From assembly GCF_011492965.1 (NCBI RefSeq), contig NZ_CP045121.1:2728001-2792000 (forward strand): a stretch of 64,000 bases of DNA. Direction: 5' to 3'. The notes under the pieces are model-generated. The model did not search any database. It worked only from the letters and a program-made list of their open reading frames with translations, and was not told the origin of the DNA. Source of the stretch: Rubrobacter marinus. GTDB lineage: Bacteria; Actinomycetota; Rubrobacteria; Rubrobacterales; Rubrobacteraceae. This document shows positions 9,049-17,585 of this stretch, piece by piece; position 1 is the stretch's first letter, and each line of letters starts with the position of its first letter. The position numbers were made by a program, and so were the translations under genes.

Positions 9049-9516
9049 TTACCGGCTCGGCGTCTGGTTGTCCGGGCCGCCCAGCTCGCCCCTCTCGACC
9101 ATCTTGGCGAAGTTCTCCAGGTCCTCGCGCATCTCGCGCTCGGGGTTGGAGAGCACGTTCGCCGCTACCTCGCCGACCTTGCCGCCCGGCGGGTCGGCGT
9201 AGTTCATCGTCACGTCGATGCGCGTGCGGCCCACCGCGACCTCCTCGAAGCGGACCTCGCCGGAGGTCTGGACGTCGCCGTCGATGCTGTTCCAGCCGAT
9301 GCCACGACTCGGGTCCATCTCGGTGGTCTTGGCGTCGAAGCCCACGCTGGTGCCGAGGGGGCCCTTGACCTTCCAATGGCTGGTGTCCTGCCCCGTCATG
9401 CGTACCTCTTCGACGTTGCTCATGATCTTCGGAAAGTTCTCGAAGTTCGACCAGTACGAGAAGACATCCCGCAGGGGTGCCTGGACCTCGATGCTCTCGT
9501 GTACCCTCTGAGCCAC
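9049..9516 (-). CDS. SRPBCC-family protein (polyketide cyclase/dehydrase-like)
   Basis: 155 residues forming a START/SRPBCC helix-grip fold. The opening RVHESIEVQAPLRDVFSYWSNFENFPKIM is the usual strand plus first helix, and a long C-terminal helix holds MREDLENFAKMVERG. Relatives are small lipophilic-ligand-binding or stress-induced proteins, often annotated cyclase/dehydrase; there is no visible catalytic residue set. It has an ideal AAGGAGGT ribosome-binding site before a GTG start and a SigB/SigF-type promoter, so it is probably induced by general stress. Ligand unknown. Confidence 0.75.
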   Translation of the reverse strand: MAQRVHESIEVQAPLRDVFSYWSNFENFPKIMSNVEEVRMTGQDTSHWKVKGPLGTSVGFDAKTTEMDPSRGIGWNSIDGDVQTSGEVRFEEVAVGRTRIDVTMNYADPPGGKVGEVAANVLSNPEREMREDLENFAKMVERGELGGPDNQTPSR

Positions 9517-9554
9517 GGTACCTCCTTGTGTTTCGCCACGTTTCGAGGCGAACC

Positions 9555-9580
9555 ATACCCTTCAGGAGATATGCTTAAAC
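9555..9580 (-). promoter_or_regulatory. SigB/SigF-type general-stress promoter of the SRPBCC gene
   Basis: On the minus strand GTTTAA (9580-9575) and GGGTAT (9560-9555) are separated by exactly 14 bases, the classic alternative-sigma consensus of Bacillus SigB and actinobacterial SigF/SigB. It precedes the SRPBCC start by 38 bases. Confidence 0.65.
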
Positions 9581-9605
9581 GCGCTTGGGGCTGTCCGAGC
9601 CGTCC

Positions 9606-10064
9606 TCAGGAGCCCCGGGCGCGGAAGATCAGGGCCCAAACCGCGCCGAAGAAGGCGTGGTCCAGGATCGGCAGGAGGACCTTCGGGGTGCGCTGCTTCC
9701 ACGGGGGCTCGTGCACCCCGGTGAGCGGCAGCAGGGCGGACCAGTTGAAGGCCCAGGACAGCAGCCCGAGGGCCGAGCCGACGGCGGCCTCCTCGGCGGC
9801 CCCCCCGCGCTCCCGGCGGAGCAGCCCGAGGGAGGTCCCGATCCCCACGCCGTAGCCGAGGTGCGCGGCGACCGTGAGGGCGCGGCGGGCCCCCTTCGAC
9901 CAGTCGTCCACGAGCCCCAGCTCCTCAAGCCTAGCCACGACCTGCTCGGGGGCGCTGCTCTGCACCAGCCCCGCGCGCGCCAGGACCTGCCGCAACCCGC
10001 TCAGCGCGACCGTGGCCCCGGCCCCGCCGAGGGCCCCGTACAAAGCGCGTTCCATGAAACCCAT
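9606..10064 (-). CDS. Small hydrophobic protein of unknown function
   Basis: 152 residues with a glycine-rich hydrophobic N-terminus (MERALYGALGGAGATVAL), a polar middle and two further hydrophobic stretches, the last being LDHAFFGAVWALIF. The plan (hydrophobic N-terminus, a GV-x-PPW segment, then a C-terminal helix) resembles the protein at 53503-53985, so the two may be distant paralogues of a YagU/DUF1440-like group; this is a weak visual match. It lies between the SRPBCC gene and an S41 protease, same strand. Confidence 0.55.
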   Translation of the reverse strand: MGFMERALYGALGGAGATVALSGLRQVLARAGLVQSSAPEQVVARLEELGLVDDWSKGARRALTVAAHLGYGVGIGTSLGLLRRERGGAAEEAAVGSALGLLSWAFNWSALLPLTGVHEPPWKQRTPKVLLPILDHAFFGAVWALIFRARGS

Positions 10065-10142
10065 GTTCCTCCCCGAGAGCCTTCGAGATGGGACGCCTCA
10101 CGGCATCCCCGTCCTCGGGGTTCTACCCCCGCGGTCGGGCGC

Positions 10143-11444
10143 CTAAGCGCCGCCCGGGGGCTCGCGCGACGCCTGCGGGGCATCTTCGGGGGCCTCCCGC
10201 GGCGTCCCCTCCAGCACCTCGACGGCGCGCGCCAGCTGGGCGTCCCCGTCGAGGATCTCCCCCCGGCTCATCCCCTCTTCCTCGCCCGGGATGAGGGGCT
10301 CCTGCCCCTCCGCTAGCGCCGCCTCGACGTCCGGCTCGATCCCCGACTCCCGGATAAAGTCCCCGTTCGGCGTCAGCCACTCGGCGACGCCGAGCAGGAT
10401 CGCCGAGCCGTCGCTCAGGGTGCGCTCGGCGAGGACGGTCCCGGTCCCGAACGTCGTCTCGCCCACCACCTCGGCGCGGCCGTTGTCCCGGAGGGCCCCG
10501 GCCACGATCTCCGCGCTCGACGCCGTCCCGCCGTTGGTCAGAACGACCACCGGGGCATCCGTGGGCTCGGCGTCGTCCGAGGTCCGGACCTCGTCCTGAT
10601 CTCCGGAGGCGTCCCTGCGGACGTAGACCACCTGGTCGGGGCCCAGAAAGAGCTCGGCGACGGCTATGGCCTGGTCCACCTGGCCGCCGGGGTTGGCCCT
10701 CAGGTCGAGGACGAAGCGCTGGGCCCCGGCCGTCCGCGCCTCGTCCATCGCGACGCGGAGCCCCTCGGCGGCGTCCTGCGAGAAGGAGGCGAGCCTCAGG
10801 TGGGCGACGTTCGTCTCGGGGATGAGGTTCCAGGAGGCGGTCTCGACGGCGAGCTCCTCGCGCTCGAGCTCGAAGCTCTGCTCCTCCTCGCCGCGCCGGA
10901 CGGTGAGCTCCACGGGGCTCCCCTCCGGCCCCCGCACCTTCTCGGCGATCTGGGCTACGTCCTCCCCCTCGACGCCCTCGCCGTCGACGGCGACCACCAC
11001 GTCGCCCGTCTTCACCCCCGCCTCGTCGGCCGGGGACCCGTCGATCGGGGCCGAGACCACGACCTCCTCCTCCCGGTTCTCGAGCTGGACGCCTATCCCG
11101 ACGTACTTGCCCGAGAGACCCTGGCGGTTGTTCTCGACCTCCTCGGGGGTCAGAAAGCGCGTGTGTCCCTCATCGCCCAGAGATTCGATCATGCCCTGGA
11201 TCGCCCCGTAGGTCTGCTTTTTGGGGTCGACGGCCTCCTGGTCGACGTAGTCGTCCTCGACCTCCTTGAGCGCCTCGGCGTAGAGCCTCACGCTCTCCTG
11301 GTCCTCCGAGGAGAGGGACGCGGGGCTCTCGGAGCGCCCGTAAGCATAGGCGGCGAACATCAGGGCAAGCATGACGAGCACGAGCGCGAGCACCCGCACG
11401 ATCGAGCGGCGCAGGTCGAGCTTGTTCGCGGTATTCCTCCACAC
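10143..11444 (-). CDS. S41-family C-terminal-processing protease (CtpA-like) lacking the catalytic lysine
   Basis: 433 residues: an N-terminal membrane anchor (about 14-35), a helical part, a PDZ domain (about 113-190) and the S41 fold. The nucleophile is conserved as S309 in NGGTASSAEIVAG. The general-base lysine, normally 25 residues later in TFGKG, is T334 in TFGTGTVL, and the following glutamine is L338. Ctp proteases cleave exported proteins near their C-termini. The anchor puts the domain outside the cell. The C-terminus is acidic and proline-rich. A GTG start lies seven bases after a TATAAT box, implying a leaderless message. It may be inactive, a scaffold, or use another base. Confidence 0.82.
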   Translation of the reverse strand: MWRNTANKLDLRRSIVRVLALVLVMLALMFAAYAYGRSESPASLSSEDQESVRLYAEALKEVEDDYVDQEAVDPKKQTYGAIQGMIESLGDEGHTRFLTPEEVENNRQGLSGKYVGIGVQLENREEEVVVSAPIDGSPADEAGVKTGDVVVAVDGEGVEGEDVAQIAEKVRGPEGSPVELTVRRGEEEQSFELEREELAVETASWNLIPETNVAHLRLASFSQDAAEGLRVAMDEARTAGAQRFVLDLRANPGGQVDQAIAVAELFLGPDQVVYVRRDASGDQDEVRTSDDAEPTDAPVVVLTNGGTASSAEIVAGALRDNGRAEVVGETTFGTGTVLAERTLSDGSAILLGVAEWLTPNGDFIRESGIEPDVEAALAEGQEPLIPGEEEGMSRGEILDGDAQLARAVEVLEGTPREAPEDAPQASREPPGGA

Positions 11445-11451
11445 GCGAGTG

Positions 11452-11457
11452 ATTATA
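11452..11457 (-). promoter_or_regulatory. -10 box directly upstream of the S41 protease start (leaderless transcript likely)
   Basis: A perfect TATAAT on the minus strand ends seven bases before the GTG start codon, so transcription should begin at or within a base or two of the start. No clear -35 element was found. Confidence 0.5.
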
Positions 11458-11504
11458 TAGCCGGTTTGGCGTTTAACACCGCTCCGGGCCGCGGCCCGAA
11501 GGGG

Positions 11505-12629
11505 CTAGCGCTCCGAGACCCTGTACGGGGTGCTCTCGGCGCGCTCGTCGATACGCTGGCCCTCGAGGACGGGGAAGAAGCACGAGGCGCGGTGGTCGGG
11601 CGACTCGCCGGCCTCCGCCCCGCCGTTCTTCTCCTGCGGGATGAGCGGGGGGACGTGCTCCTTGCAGTACTCCCGGACCCTCGGGCAGCGGGTGTGGAAG
11701 TTGCAGCCGCTCGGCGGGTTCGCCGGCGAAGGGACGTCGCCGGCGAGCACGACGCGGCGGCGCGCCCGCTCCTTCTCGGGGTCGGGGACCGGGATCGCCG
11801 AGAGGAGGGCGTTCGTGTAGGGGTGGCGCGGCTCCGCGTAGAGGCCCTTGCGGTCGGAGATCTCGGCGATCTTGCCGAGGTACATCACCGCGACCCGATC
11901 CGAGATGTGCTTCACCACCGAGAGGTCGTGCGCGATAAACACGTACGTCAGCCCGAACTCCTTCTGCAAGTCCTGGAGGAGGTTCACGACCTGAGCCTGG
12001 ATCGAGACGTCCAGAGCGGAGACCGGCTCGTCGCAGATTATGAGCTTCGGGTTCAGGGCGACGGCGCGCGCCACCCCGATCCTCTGGCGCTGCCCGCCGG
12101 AGAACTCGTGCGGGTAGCGGTTGTAGTGCTCGGGGTTGAGCCCCACGATCTCGAGCAACTCCTGAACCCGGCGCTTGCGCTCGCCGGAGGACCCGCCGAT
12201 GTCGTGCGTCTTCAGGGGCTCCGCGATGATGTTGCCCACCGTCATGCGCGGGTTCAGGCTCGCGTACGGGTCCTGGAAGATAATCTGCATATCCCTTCTC
12301 ACACGCAGCATCCGCTTGCGGTCGTAGCCGAGGATGTTCTCGCCCTCGAAGACCACCTCGCCGGCGGTCGGTTCGAGGAGGCGCAGGATCAGGCGCGCCA
12401 GCGTGCTCTTGCCGCACCCCGACTCCCCGACGAGCCCGAGCGTCTCCCCCTGGCGGACCTGCAAGTCCACCCCGTCCACCGCCTTGACGTGCCCGACCGT
12501 CCGCTTGAGGACGCCGGCTTTTATGGGGAAGTGCATCTTCAGCCCGCGGGTCTCCAGCAGGTACTCGCCGGACGACGCGCTCGACGTTGCTCCCGCCGCT
12601 TCGGTGCGGCCGTTCGGCGCCTCGGTCAT
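11505..12629 (-). CDS. oppF: Oligopeptide/dipeptide ABC transporter ATP-binding protein OppF
   Basis: 374-residue ATPase that powers peptide import with OppD. Walker A is GESGCGKST, the Q-loop [16 protein letters not shown], the signature [19 protein letters not shown], Walker [13 protein letters not shown] and the H-loop [14 protein letters not shown]. The C-terminal oligopeptide extension has CNFHTRCP with later cysteines, as in the family's Fe-S-like motif. The N-terminus carries about 20 low-complexity residues. ATG 12629 overlaps the oppD stop by four bases (ATGA) and has GGAGGG in front. It is the last gene of oppABCDF. Confidence 0.92.
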   Translation of the reverse strand: MTEAPNGRTEAAGATSSASSGEYLLETRGLKMHFPIKAGVLKRTVGHVKAVDGVDLQVRQGETLGLVGESGCGKSTLARLILRLLEPTAGEVVFEGENILGYDRKRMLRVRRDMQIIFQDPYASLNPRMTVGNIIAEPLKTHDIGGSSGERKRRVQELLEIVGLNPEHYNRYPHEFSGGQRQRIGVARAVALNPKLIICDEPVSALDVSIQAQVVNLLQDLQKEFGLTYVFIAHDLSVVKHISDRVAVMYLGKIAEISDRKGLYAEPRHPYTNALLSAIPVPDPEKERARRRVVLAGDVPSPANPPSGCNFHTRCPRVREYCKEHVPPLIPQEKNGGAEAGESPDHRASCFFPVLEGQRIDERAESTPYRVSER

Positions 12630-13645
12630 CCCTCCACCCCCAGCTCCTCGTCGACGCGGTGCTTCTTGTTCTCCAGCTCCTCGGGCGAGAGGATGCAGGC
12701 GGCGGCGTGGCCCGGCTTCTTCCCTTCCAGCGCGGGGTCTATCCTGTGGCACTCGTCCTTCACGAAAGGGCAGCGCGGGTTGAAGTTGCAGCCTTCGGGC
12801 AGGAAGATCAAGCTGGGCGGCGTCCCCTTGATCGGGAGGAGCCGCACCTCCCCGGCGGTGTCCAGGCGCGGGATGGAGCGTAGCAGCGACCACGTGTACG
12901 GCATCATCGGGTCGTAGAAGACGTCGTCCGTCGGTCCCTGCTCCACGGCGCGCCCGGCGTACATCACCATGACCTTGTCGGCGAGTTGGGCGACCACCCC
13001 GAGGTCGTGCGTGATCATCACGATCGCCGTCCCGTACTTCTCCTGGAGGTCGACCATGAGCTCCAGAATCTGGGCCTGGATCGTCACGTCGAGCGCCGTC
13101 GTCGGCTCGTCCGCGATAAGCACCTTCGGGTTGCACGAGAGGCCCATCGCGATCATGGCGCGCTGGCGCATCCCGCCGGAGTACTGGTGCGGGTACTCGT
13201 CCACGCGCCTCTCCGGGTTGGCGATCCCGACGTCCTTGAGGACCTGTACCGCGCGCTTCTTCGCCTCGCCCTTGGAGACCTGCTGGTGGATGCGGATGGC
13301 CTCCGTGATCTGGTCGCCGACGGTAAAGACCGGGTTCAGGCTCGTCATCGGGTCCTGGAAGATCATGGCGATGTCGTTGCCGCGTATCTTCTGCATCCGG
13401 GACTCGCTCGCCTTCAACAGGTCCTGGCCCTCGAAGAGGATCTCGCCCTCCGGGTACTCGACGGGCGGCTTGGGGTTGAGCTGCATGAGGCTCAGCGCCG
13501 TCACGCTCTTCCCGCTCCCCGACTCCCCGACGATCCCCAGCGTCTCCCCGGGCTCCAGGGAGAACGAGACCCCGTCCACGGCCTTCACCGTGCCGTCCTG
13601 CGTCTTGAAGTGGGTCTTGAGGTCGTTCACTTCGAGCATCGCCAT
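12626..13645 (-). CDS. oppD: Oligopeptide/dipeptide ABC transporter ATP-binding protein OppD
   Basis: 339-residue ATPase partner of OppF. Walker [11 protein letters not shown]-loop [16 protein letters not shown], signature [19 protein letters not shown], Walker [15 protein letters not shown] and H-loop [14 protein letters not shown] are all present. The C-terminal CNFNPRCPF motif is typical of the peptide subfamily. It follows oppC by 15 bases and overlaps oppF by four, so the operon is translated as a unit. Confidence 0.93.
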   Translation of the reverse strand: MAMLEVNDLKTHFKTQDGTVKAVDGVSFSLEPGETLGIVGESGSGKSVTALSLMQLNPKPPVEYPEGEILFEGQDLLKASESRMQKIRGNDIAMIFQDPMTSLNPVFTVGDQITEAIRIHQQVSKGEAKKRAVQVLKDVGIANPERRVDEYPHQYSGGMRQRAMIAMGLSCNPKVLIADEPTTALDVTIQAQILELMVDLQEKYGTAIVMITHDLGVVAQLADKVMVMYAGRAVEQGPTDDVFYDPMMPYTWSLLRSIPRLDTAGEVRLLPIKGTPPSLIFLPEGCNFNPRCPFVKDECHRIDPALEGKKPGHAAACILSPEELENKKHRVDEELGVEG

Positions 13646-13660
13646 AAAAAGTAAGCCTCT

Positions 13661-14596
13661 CTACTCCACGGCCTTCGGGTCCAGCGCGTCGCGCAGGCCG
13701 TCGCCGAGGAAATTCACGCACAGGGCCGTAAGGACGATCATGAGCCCCGGAAACCAGGTAAGCCACCACTGCGTCGTCATCGTGGTGCGCGAGTCCTCCA
13801 GCATGTTGCCCCAGGAGGGGGTGGGCGGCTGTATCCCCAGCCCGAGGTACGAGACCGCCGTCTCGATAAGGATCGCCTGCGCCACCACGAGCGTCGCCTC
13901 GACCACCATGATCCCGACGACGTTCGGCAGGACGTGCCTGAACGCTATCCTCACGTCCGAGACGCCGATGGCCTTCGCCGCCTGCACGTAGTCTTGGTTG
14001 CGGATGCTCAGGACCTGCCCGCGCACGATCCGGGCCATCCTCGGCCAGAGCAGCAGCGCGATGACGAAGGTGATCGTGAACGCGGAGAACTGGAAGATGC
14101 TCCCGAGGACGAGCAGCACCGGCAGGAACGGCAGCACGAGCACGAAGTCCATGAGGCCCGCGAGCGCGGTGTCAACGCGCCTGCCGTAGTAGCCACTGAG
14201 GAGCCCGACGATCCCACCGATCAGGGTAACGAACGTTCCGACGCCGAGGCCCACCACCAGGGAGACCCGGCCGCCGTAGAGGACGCGCGTAAGCTCGTCC
14301 CGCCCGAGACGGTCCGTACCCATGGGGTGGTCGGCGCTCGGCCCCTGATTTATCGCCGTGAAGTCCGACTCGTCGTACTCGTACGGCGCGATGACGGGCG
14401 TGGCGAGCGCGGCGACGTATATCAGGAGCAGCACCAGCCCGCCCGCTATCGCCAGCTTGTGGCGCTTGAAGCGCCGCCAGACGATCTGCTTCTGGGTACG
14501 CCCCTCTACCTTGCCGTAGCCCTCGGCGGCGGCCTCGCCCGGACCCATCGCTCCGTCCGCTCGAAGGTCCGTCATCCCCCTCGGCTGGTCCACCAT
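13661..14596 (-). CDS. oppC: Oligopeptide/dipeptide ABC transporter permease OppC
   Basis: 311-residue membrane permease. After a cytoplasmic N-terminus of about 50 residues ([13 protein letters not shown] leads into the first helix) come six predicted membrane segments. The segment around [22 protein letters not shown] is the signature of OppC/DppC permeases and the EAA-like coupling loop appears as [11 protein letters not shown]. With OppB it forms the channel. ATG 14596 is preceded by AGGTCTAGGG; an internal ATG eight codons in is an alternative. Confidence 0.92.
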   Translation of the reverse strand: MVDQPRGMTDLRADGAMGPGEAAAEGYGKVEGRTQKQIVWRRFKRHKLAIAGGLVLLLIYVAALATPVIAPYEYDESDFTAINQGPSADHPMGTDRLGRDELTRVLYGGRVSLVVGLGVGTFVTLIGGIVGLLSGYYGRRVDTALAGLMDFVLVLPFLPVLLVLGSIFQFSAFTITFVIALLLWPRMARIVRGQVLSIRNQDYVQAAKAIGVSDVRIAFRHVLPNVVGIMVVEATLVVAQAILIETAVSYLGLGIQPPTPSWGNMLEDSRTTMTTQWWLTWFPGLMIVLTALCVNFLGDGLRDALDPKAVE

Positions 14597-14615
14597 GCCC
14601 TAGACCTCGGTCTTC

Positions 14616-15575
14616 CTAGTCATAGCTCACCCGCGGGTCCACGAAGGAGTAGGCGACGTCCGCCACGAGATTGAAGAAGATGATGAGCGCCGCCGCGATG
14701 AGCAGCAGCGCCCGGGCCACGTTGTAGTCGTTCTTGTACAGCGAATCTATAAGCAGGAAGCCGAGCCCCGGCCACGCGAAGACCGTCTCCGTGACGACGG
14801 CCCCGCCAAAGATCAGGCCCATCTCGATCGCGAGCAGCGTCACCGTCGGCATAAGGGCGTTCCTGAGGGCGTGCTTGAGGTAGACCGACCTCTGGGGCAG
14901 CCCCTTGGCCCGCGCCGTACGCAGATAATCCGAGGAGAGCACGTCGAGCATCGCCGCCCGCTGGAACCGGCTGAACTGCGCGACGCTGATGACCGACAGC
15001 GCGATCGCCGGGAGCGCCAAGTGCTGCAACACGTCCACGAAGCCCCCGTCGGTACGCATCCCGGAGGTGTAGAAGATCCTGACGCCGGCCCACGAGGTCA
15101 GGTAGACCCCGAGGACGAGTTGGAGGATGAGCCCGAGCCAGAAGGTCGGCATGCTGAAGCCCACGAACGAGAGGAACGTGCCCGCGTTGTCCAGCGCCGA
15201 GTACTTTTTGAGGGCCGAGTAGACGCCGAAGGGGATGGCGATCAGGATCGTGATGAGCAGCGACGACCCCATCAGGAGCACCGTCGGCCACACCCTGGGG
15301 GCGACGATGGAGTTGACGGAGGTGTTCTGCGAGAAACTCCTCCCCATGTCGCCGGTGAGGAAGTCCGTTATCCAGATAAAGTACTGCTGCCACAGCGGCT
15401 TGTCGAGCCCGTACAACGCGGTGAATCGGGCCAGGTCTTCCGGGCTCACGCGCGGATTCTGGCGCAGGTACGTCAGCGGATCCCCGGCGAGGCTCACGAT
15501 ATAAAAGATCACGGCGCTCGCCAGGAGCAGTATAAGGGCGCTGAAGATGGTGCGCCGCACGACGTAGGCTAGCAA
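14616..15575 (-). CDS. oppB: Oligopeptide/dipeptide ABC transporter permease OppB
   Basis: 319-residue permease with the OppB/DppB plan: N-terminal helix directly after YVVRRTIFSALILLL, a periplasm-side loop with LTYLRQNPRVSPEDLARF and GLDKPLWQQYFIWITDFLTGDMG, and five further helices. The EAA-type loop reads LRTARAKGLPQRSVYLKHALRNA. The sequence ends with the typical DPRVSYD. It lies about 100 bases downstream of the binding-protein gene and 20 bases before oppC. Confidence 0.93.
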   Translation of the reverse strand: MLAYVVRRTIFSALILLLASAVIFYIVSLAGDPLTYLRQNPRVSPEDLARFTALYGLDKPLWQQYFIWITDFLTGDMGRSFSQNTSVNSIVAPRVWPTVLLMGSSLLITILIAIPFGVYSALKKYSALDNAGTFLSFVGFSMPTFWLGLILQLVLGVYLTSWAGVRIFYTSGMRTDGGFVDVLQHLALPAIALSVISVAQFSRFQRAAMLDVLSSDYLRTARAKGLPQRSVYLKHALRNALMPTVTLLAIEMGLIFGGAVVTETVFAWPGLGFLLIDSLYKNDYNVARALLLIAAALIIFFNLVADVAYSFVDPRVSYD

Positions 15576-15672
15576 GCGCGGGACCTCTCCCTGTCGGGCG
15601 GGGCCTGCTCAGGGGCGGGCGGGGCCGCGACGAACGGCCCCGCCTCTACCCTTCCGCGAGGAAAGCCCGTCA

Positions 15673-17289
15673 CTACTGCGCGAGCTCCCACTCCTCGATG
15701 TTCCAGAAAGCACCCGCCAGCGTCGGGTTGGCGTCCGGCCCCTGGAGCCCGTCGGAGAACGTCAGAACCTCGGGCCGCTGGTAGATCGGGATCAGCGGCA
15801 CGTCCTCGGCCATCAGGTCGGTCGCCTGCTGCACGAGCTCGCCCTGCTGCCCCTCGTCGACCGTGCGCTGGTACTCCTCCAGCAGGCTAGAAACCTCCTC
15901 GTTCTCGTAGCGGTAGTAGTTCTGCCCCTCGGGCGGGATGCCCCCCGAAGAGAAGAGCGGCACGAGGTCGGGCTCGGGGGTGGCGATCCAGGCCCACAGC
16001 CCCATCTCGAAGTCGCCGTTGAGCGTGGTCTCGCCGAAGAACTGCTCCGCGGACTGGTTGGCGATCTCGACCGTTATGCCGACGTCCCCGAGCTGCTGCT
16101 GCACGAGCTCCTGCAGCGTCTCGCGCAGGGCGTTGCCCGAGGTCGTGGAGAAGGTGATGGTGGGGTCGGCCCCCGCCGCCGTCGCCTCCTCGACAAGCTG
16201 GCGCGCCCGGTCGGGATCGTAGGTGTAGCGCTCCCAGGACGGGGTGTAGAACTGGTCCTGCTCCGGCACCACGACGCTCTGAAGCGCCGGCACCTCCTGT
16301 CCCTGCAACAGCTCGTCGATGATCTGCTGGCGGTTGATGCCGTAGGCGATAGCCTGCCTGAGCTGGGGGTTGTCTATCACCTCGGTGTTGAAGGCGATGT
16401 GCTCCCACTGCGTCCCGTTCGCGCTGTCGGTGGTCGTGCCCTCTATCCCCTCCAGCCTCTCGAACAGCCCCACGTCCGGGGCGGGCCGGATCAGGCTGAC
16501 CTCGCCGGCCTGGAGCGCCGCGATGTTCGAGTTCGTGTCCGGGATGAAGCGGTAGGTGACGGAGTCGAGCGCCGGCGCTTCGCCCCAGTAGTTCTCGTTG
16601 CGCGTGACCCTGAGGCTCTCGCCGCGGCGGAACTCGTCGAAGACGAAGGGGCCGCTGCCGACGATCTCCTCGTTCATCGCCGTGTTGAAGTCCTCCTCGG
16701 CGTAGACGTGCTCGGGGAGGATGAAGCCGTTGGACCCGCCCAGCAGCGTCTGCCACAGGGCGTAGGGCTCGCTGAAGACCATCCTGACCGTGCGCTCATC
16801 AGGGGTCTCGAACTCCGTGATCTTATCGAAGCCCTCGCGCGTGATGATCTGGTTGTCCGGGTTCATGATCTGCTCGTACGTGAACCTGGCGTCCGCGCTC
16901 GTCAGGGGCTCCCCGTCGGACCACGTCAGGCCCTCCTTGAGCGTGTACTCGATCGTGAACGGGTCCTCGCTCACGACCCGCGGCTCGCCCTCGGCGAGCT
17001 GCGGCGCGTAGGTGAGGTCCGGCTGTATCTCGTAGGGCTTGTCCAGCACCGCCTGGGCCATGTCGTTCGTCGCCAGGGCGTCCGAGGTGAACGGGTTGAG
17101 GCTCGGCGGCTCCTGATCGTAGGCGACGACGAGGTTGTTCCCCTCGCTGCCACCGCCGCCGCCCCCTCCCCCGCCGCCCTGCTCTCCACCGCCGCCGCCG
17201 CCACCGCCGCAGCCCGCGACCACGAGCAGCGCCGCGACGACGGTCGCGGGTAGCAGCAAACGCGGGTTACGCATCCACGCCTTCTCCAA
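15673..17289 (-). CDS. oppA: Peptide-binding lipoprotein of the Opp ABC transporter (OppA-like)
   Basis: 538-residue extracellular solute-binding protein, family 5. It starts with a lipoprotein signal (basic MRNPR, hydrophobic core, lipobox VVAGC) followed by a long polyglycine linker, then the SBP_bac_5 fold with GPFVFDEFRRGESL and AIAYGINRQQIIDELL. It captures peptides (or nickel, opines or similar) for OppBCDF. The start is TTG 17289 with AAAGGA upstream; an ATG five codons later would also give a complete signal. The polyglycine run after the anchor cysteine is unusually long. As first gene of the operon it may be expressed above the rest. Confidence 0.92.
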   Translation of the reverse strand: MEKAWMRNPRLLLPATVVAALLVVAGCGGGGGGGGEQGGGGGGGGGGSEGNNLVVAYDQEPPSLNPFTSDALATNDMAQAVLDKPYEIQPDLTYAPQLAEGEPRVVSEDPFTIEYTLKEGLTWSDGEPLTSADARFTYEQIMNPDNQIITREGFDKITEFETPDERTVRMVFSEPYALWQTLLGGSNGFILPEHVYAEEDFNTAMNEEIVGSGPFVFDEFRRGESLRVTRNENYWGEAPALDSVTYRFIPDTNSNIAALQAGEVSLIRPAPDVGLFERLEGIEGTTTDSANGTQWEHIAFNTEVIDNPQLRQAIAYGINRQQIIDELLQGQEVPALQSVVVPEQDQFYTPSWERYTYDPDRARQLVEEATAAGADPTITFSTTSGNALRETLQELVQQQLGDVGITVEIANQSAEQFFGETTLNGDFEMGLWAWIATPEPDLVPLFSSGGIPPEGQNYYRYENEEVSSLLEEYQRTVDEGQQGELVQQATDLMAEDVPLIPIYQRPEVLTFSDGLQGPDANPTLAGAFWNIEEWELAQ

Positions 17290-17413
17290 ATCGAGGTCCT
17301 TTCCCTACGCGACCCGAAGCAACGAGTCTACTCCCCAAGCCTTGGGATCTGGCTTCGACTGCCTCCCCCACCCTGTCACGCGAAGAGGCCGACAGCTTCT
17401 TCCACCCGTCGGC

Positions 17414-17443
17414 AGTATACGGGCCCCCTCGACGGCCACGCAA
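17414..17443 (-). promoter_or_regulatory. Probable promoter of the opp operon
   Basis: Minus strand TTGCGT (17443-17438), 18-base spacer, TATACT (17419-17414). This leaves an untranslated leader of about 120 bases before oppA, within the otherwise empty gap 17290-17585. Confidence 0.5.
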
Positions 17444-17585
17444 CAACGCGGCGAGGAAGCATCTCGGCGGCCAAGCCGCACGCCTTTGACGGGGACCTCT
17501 CGTGGCCGCCCGGCCAACGCACGGGCGCTCGGAAAGAGCTACCTCGGTCAGTTCTCGCGGGTTCAGGCGCCGGTCCGCGCGGAGG

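Noticed and set aside
10800..12917. 705-codon plus-strand open frame across the S41 protease and oppF/oppD
   Set aside because: Translation is compositionally biased with no domain, and it lies opposite obvious genes.
12630..13769. In-frame N-terminal extension of OppF reaching to 13769
   Set aside because: It runs through oppD out of frame and lacks similarity; ATG 12629 with GGAGGG is the proper start.
17290..17585. Possible gene in the gap before oppA
   Set aside because: Only short frames without ribosome-binding sites; the region is explained by the opp promoter and leader.
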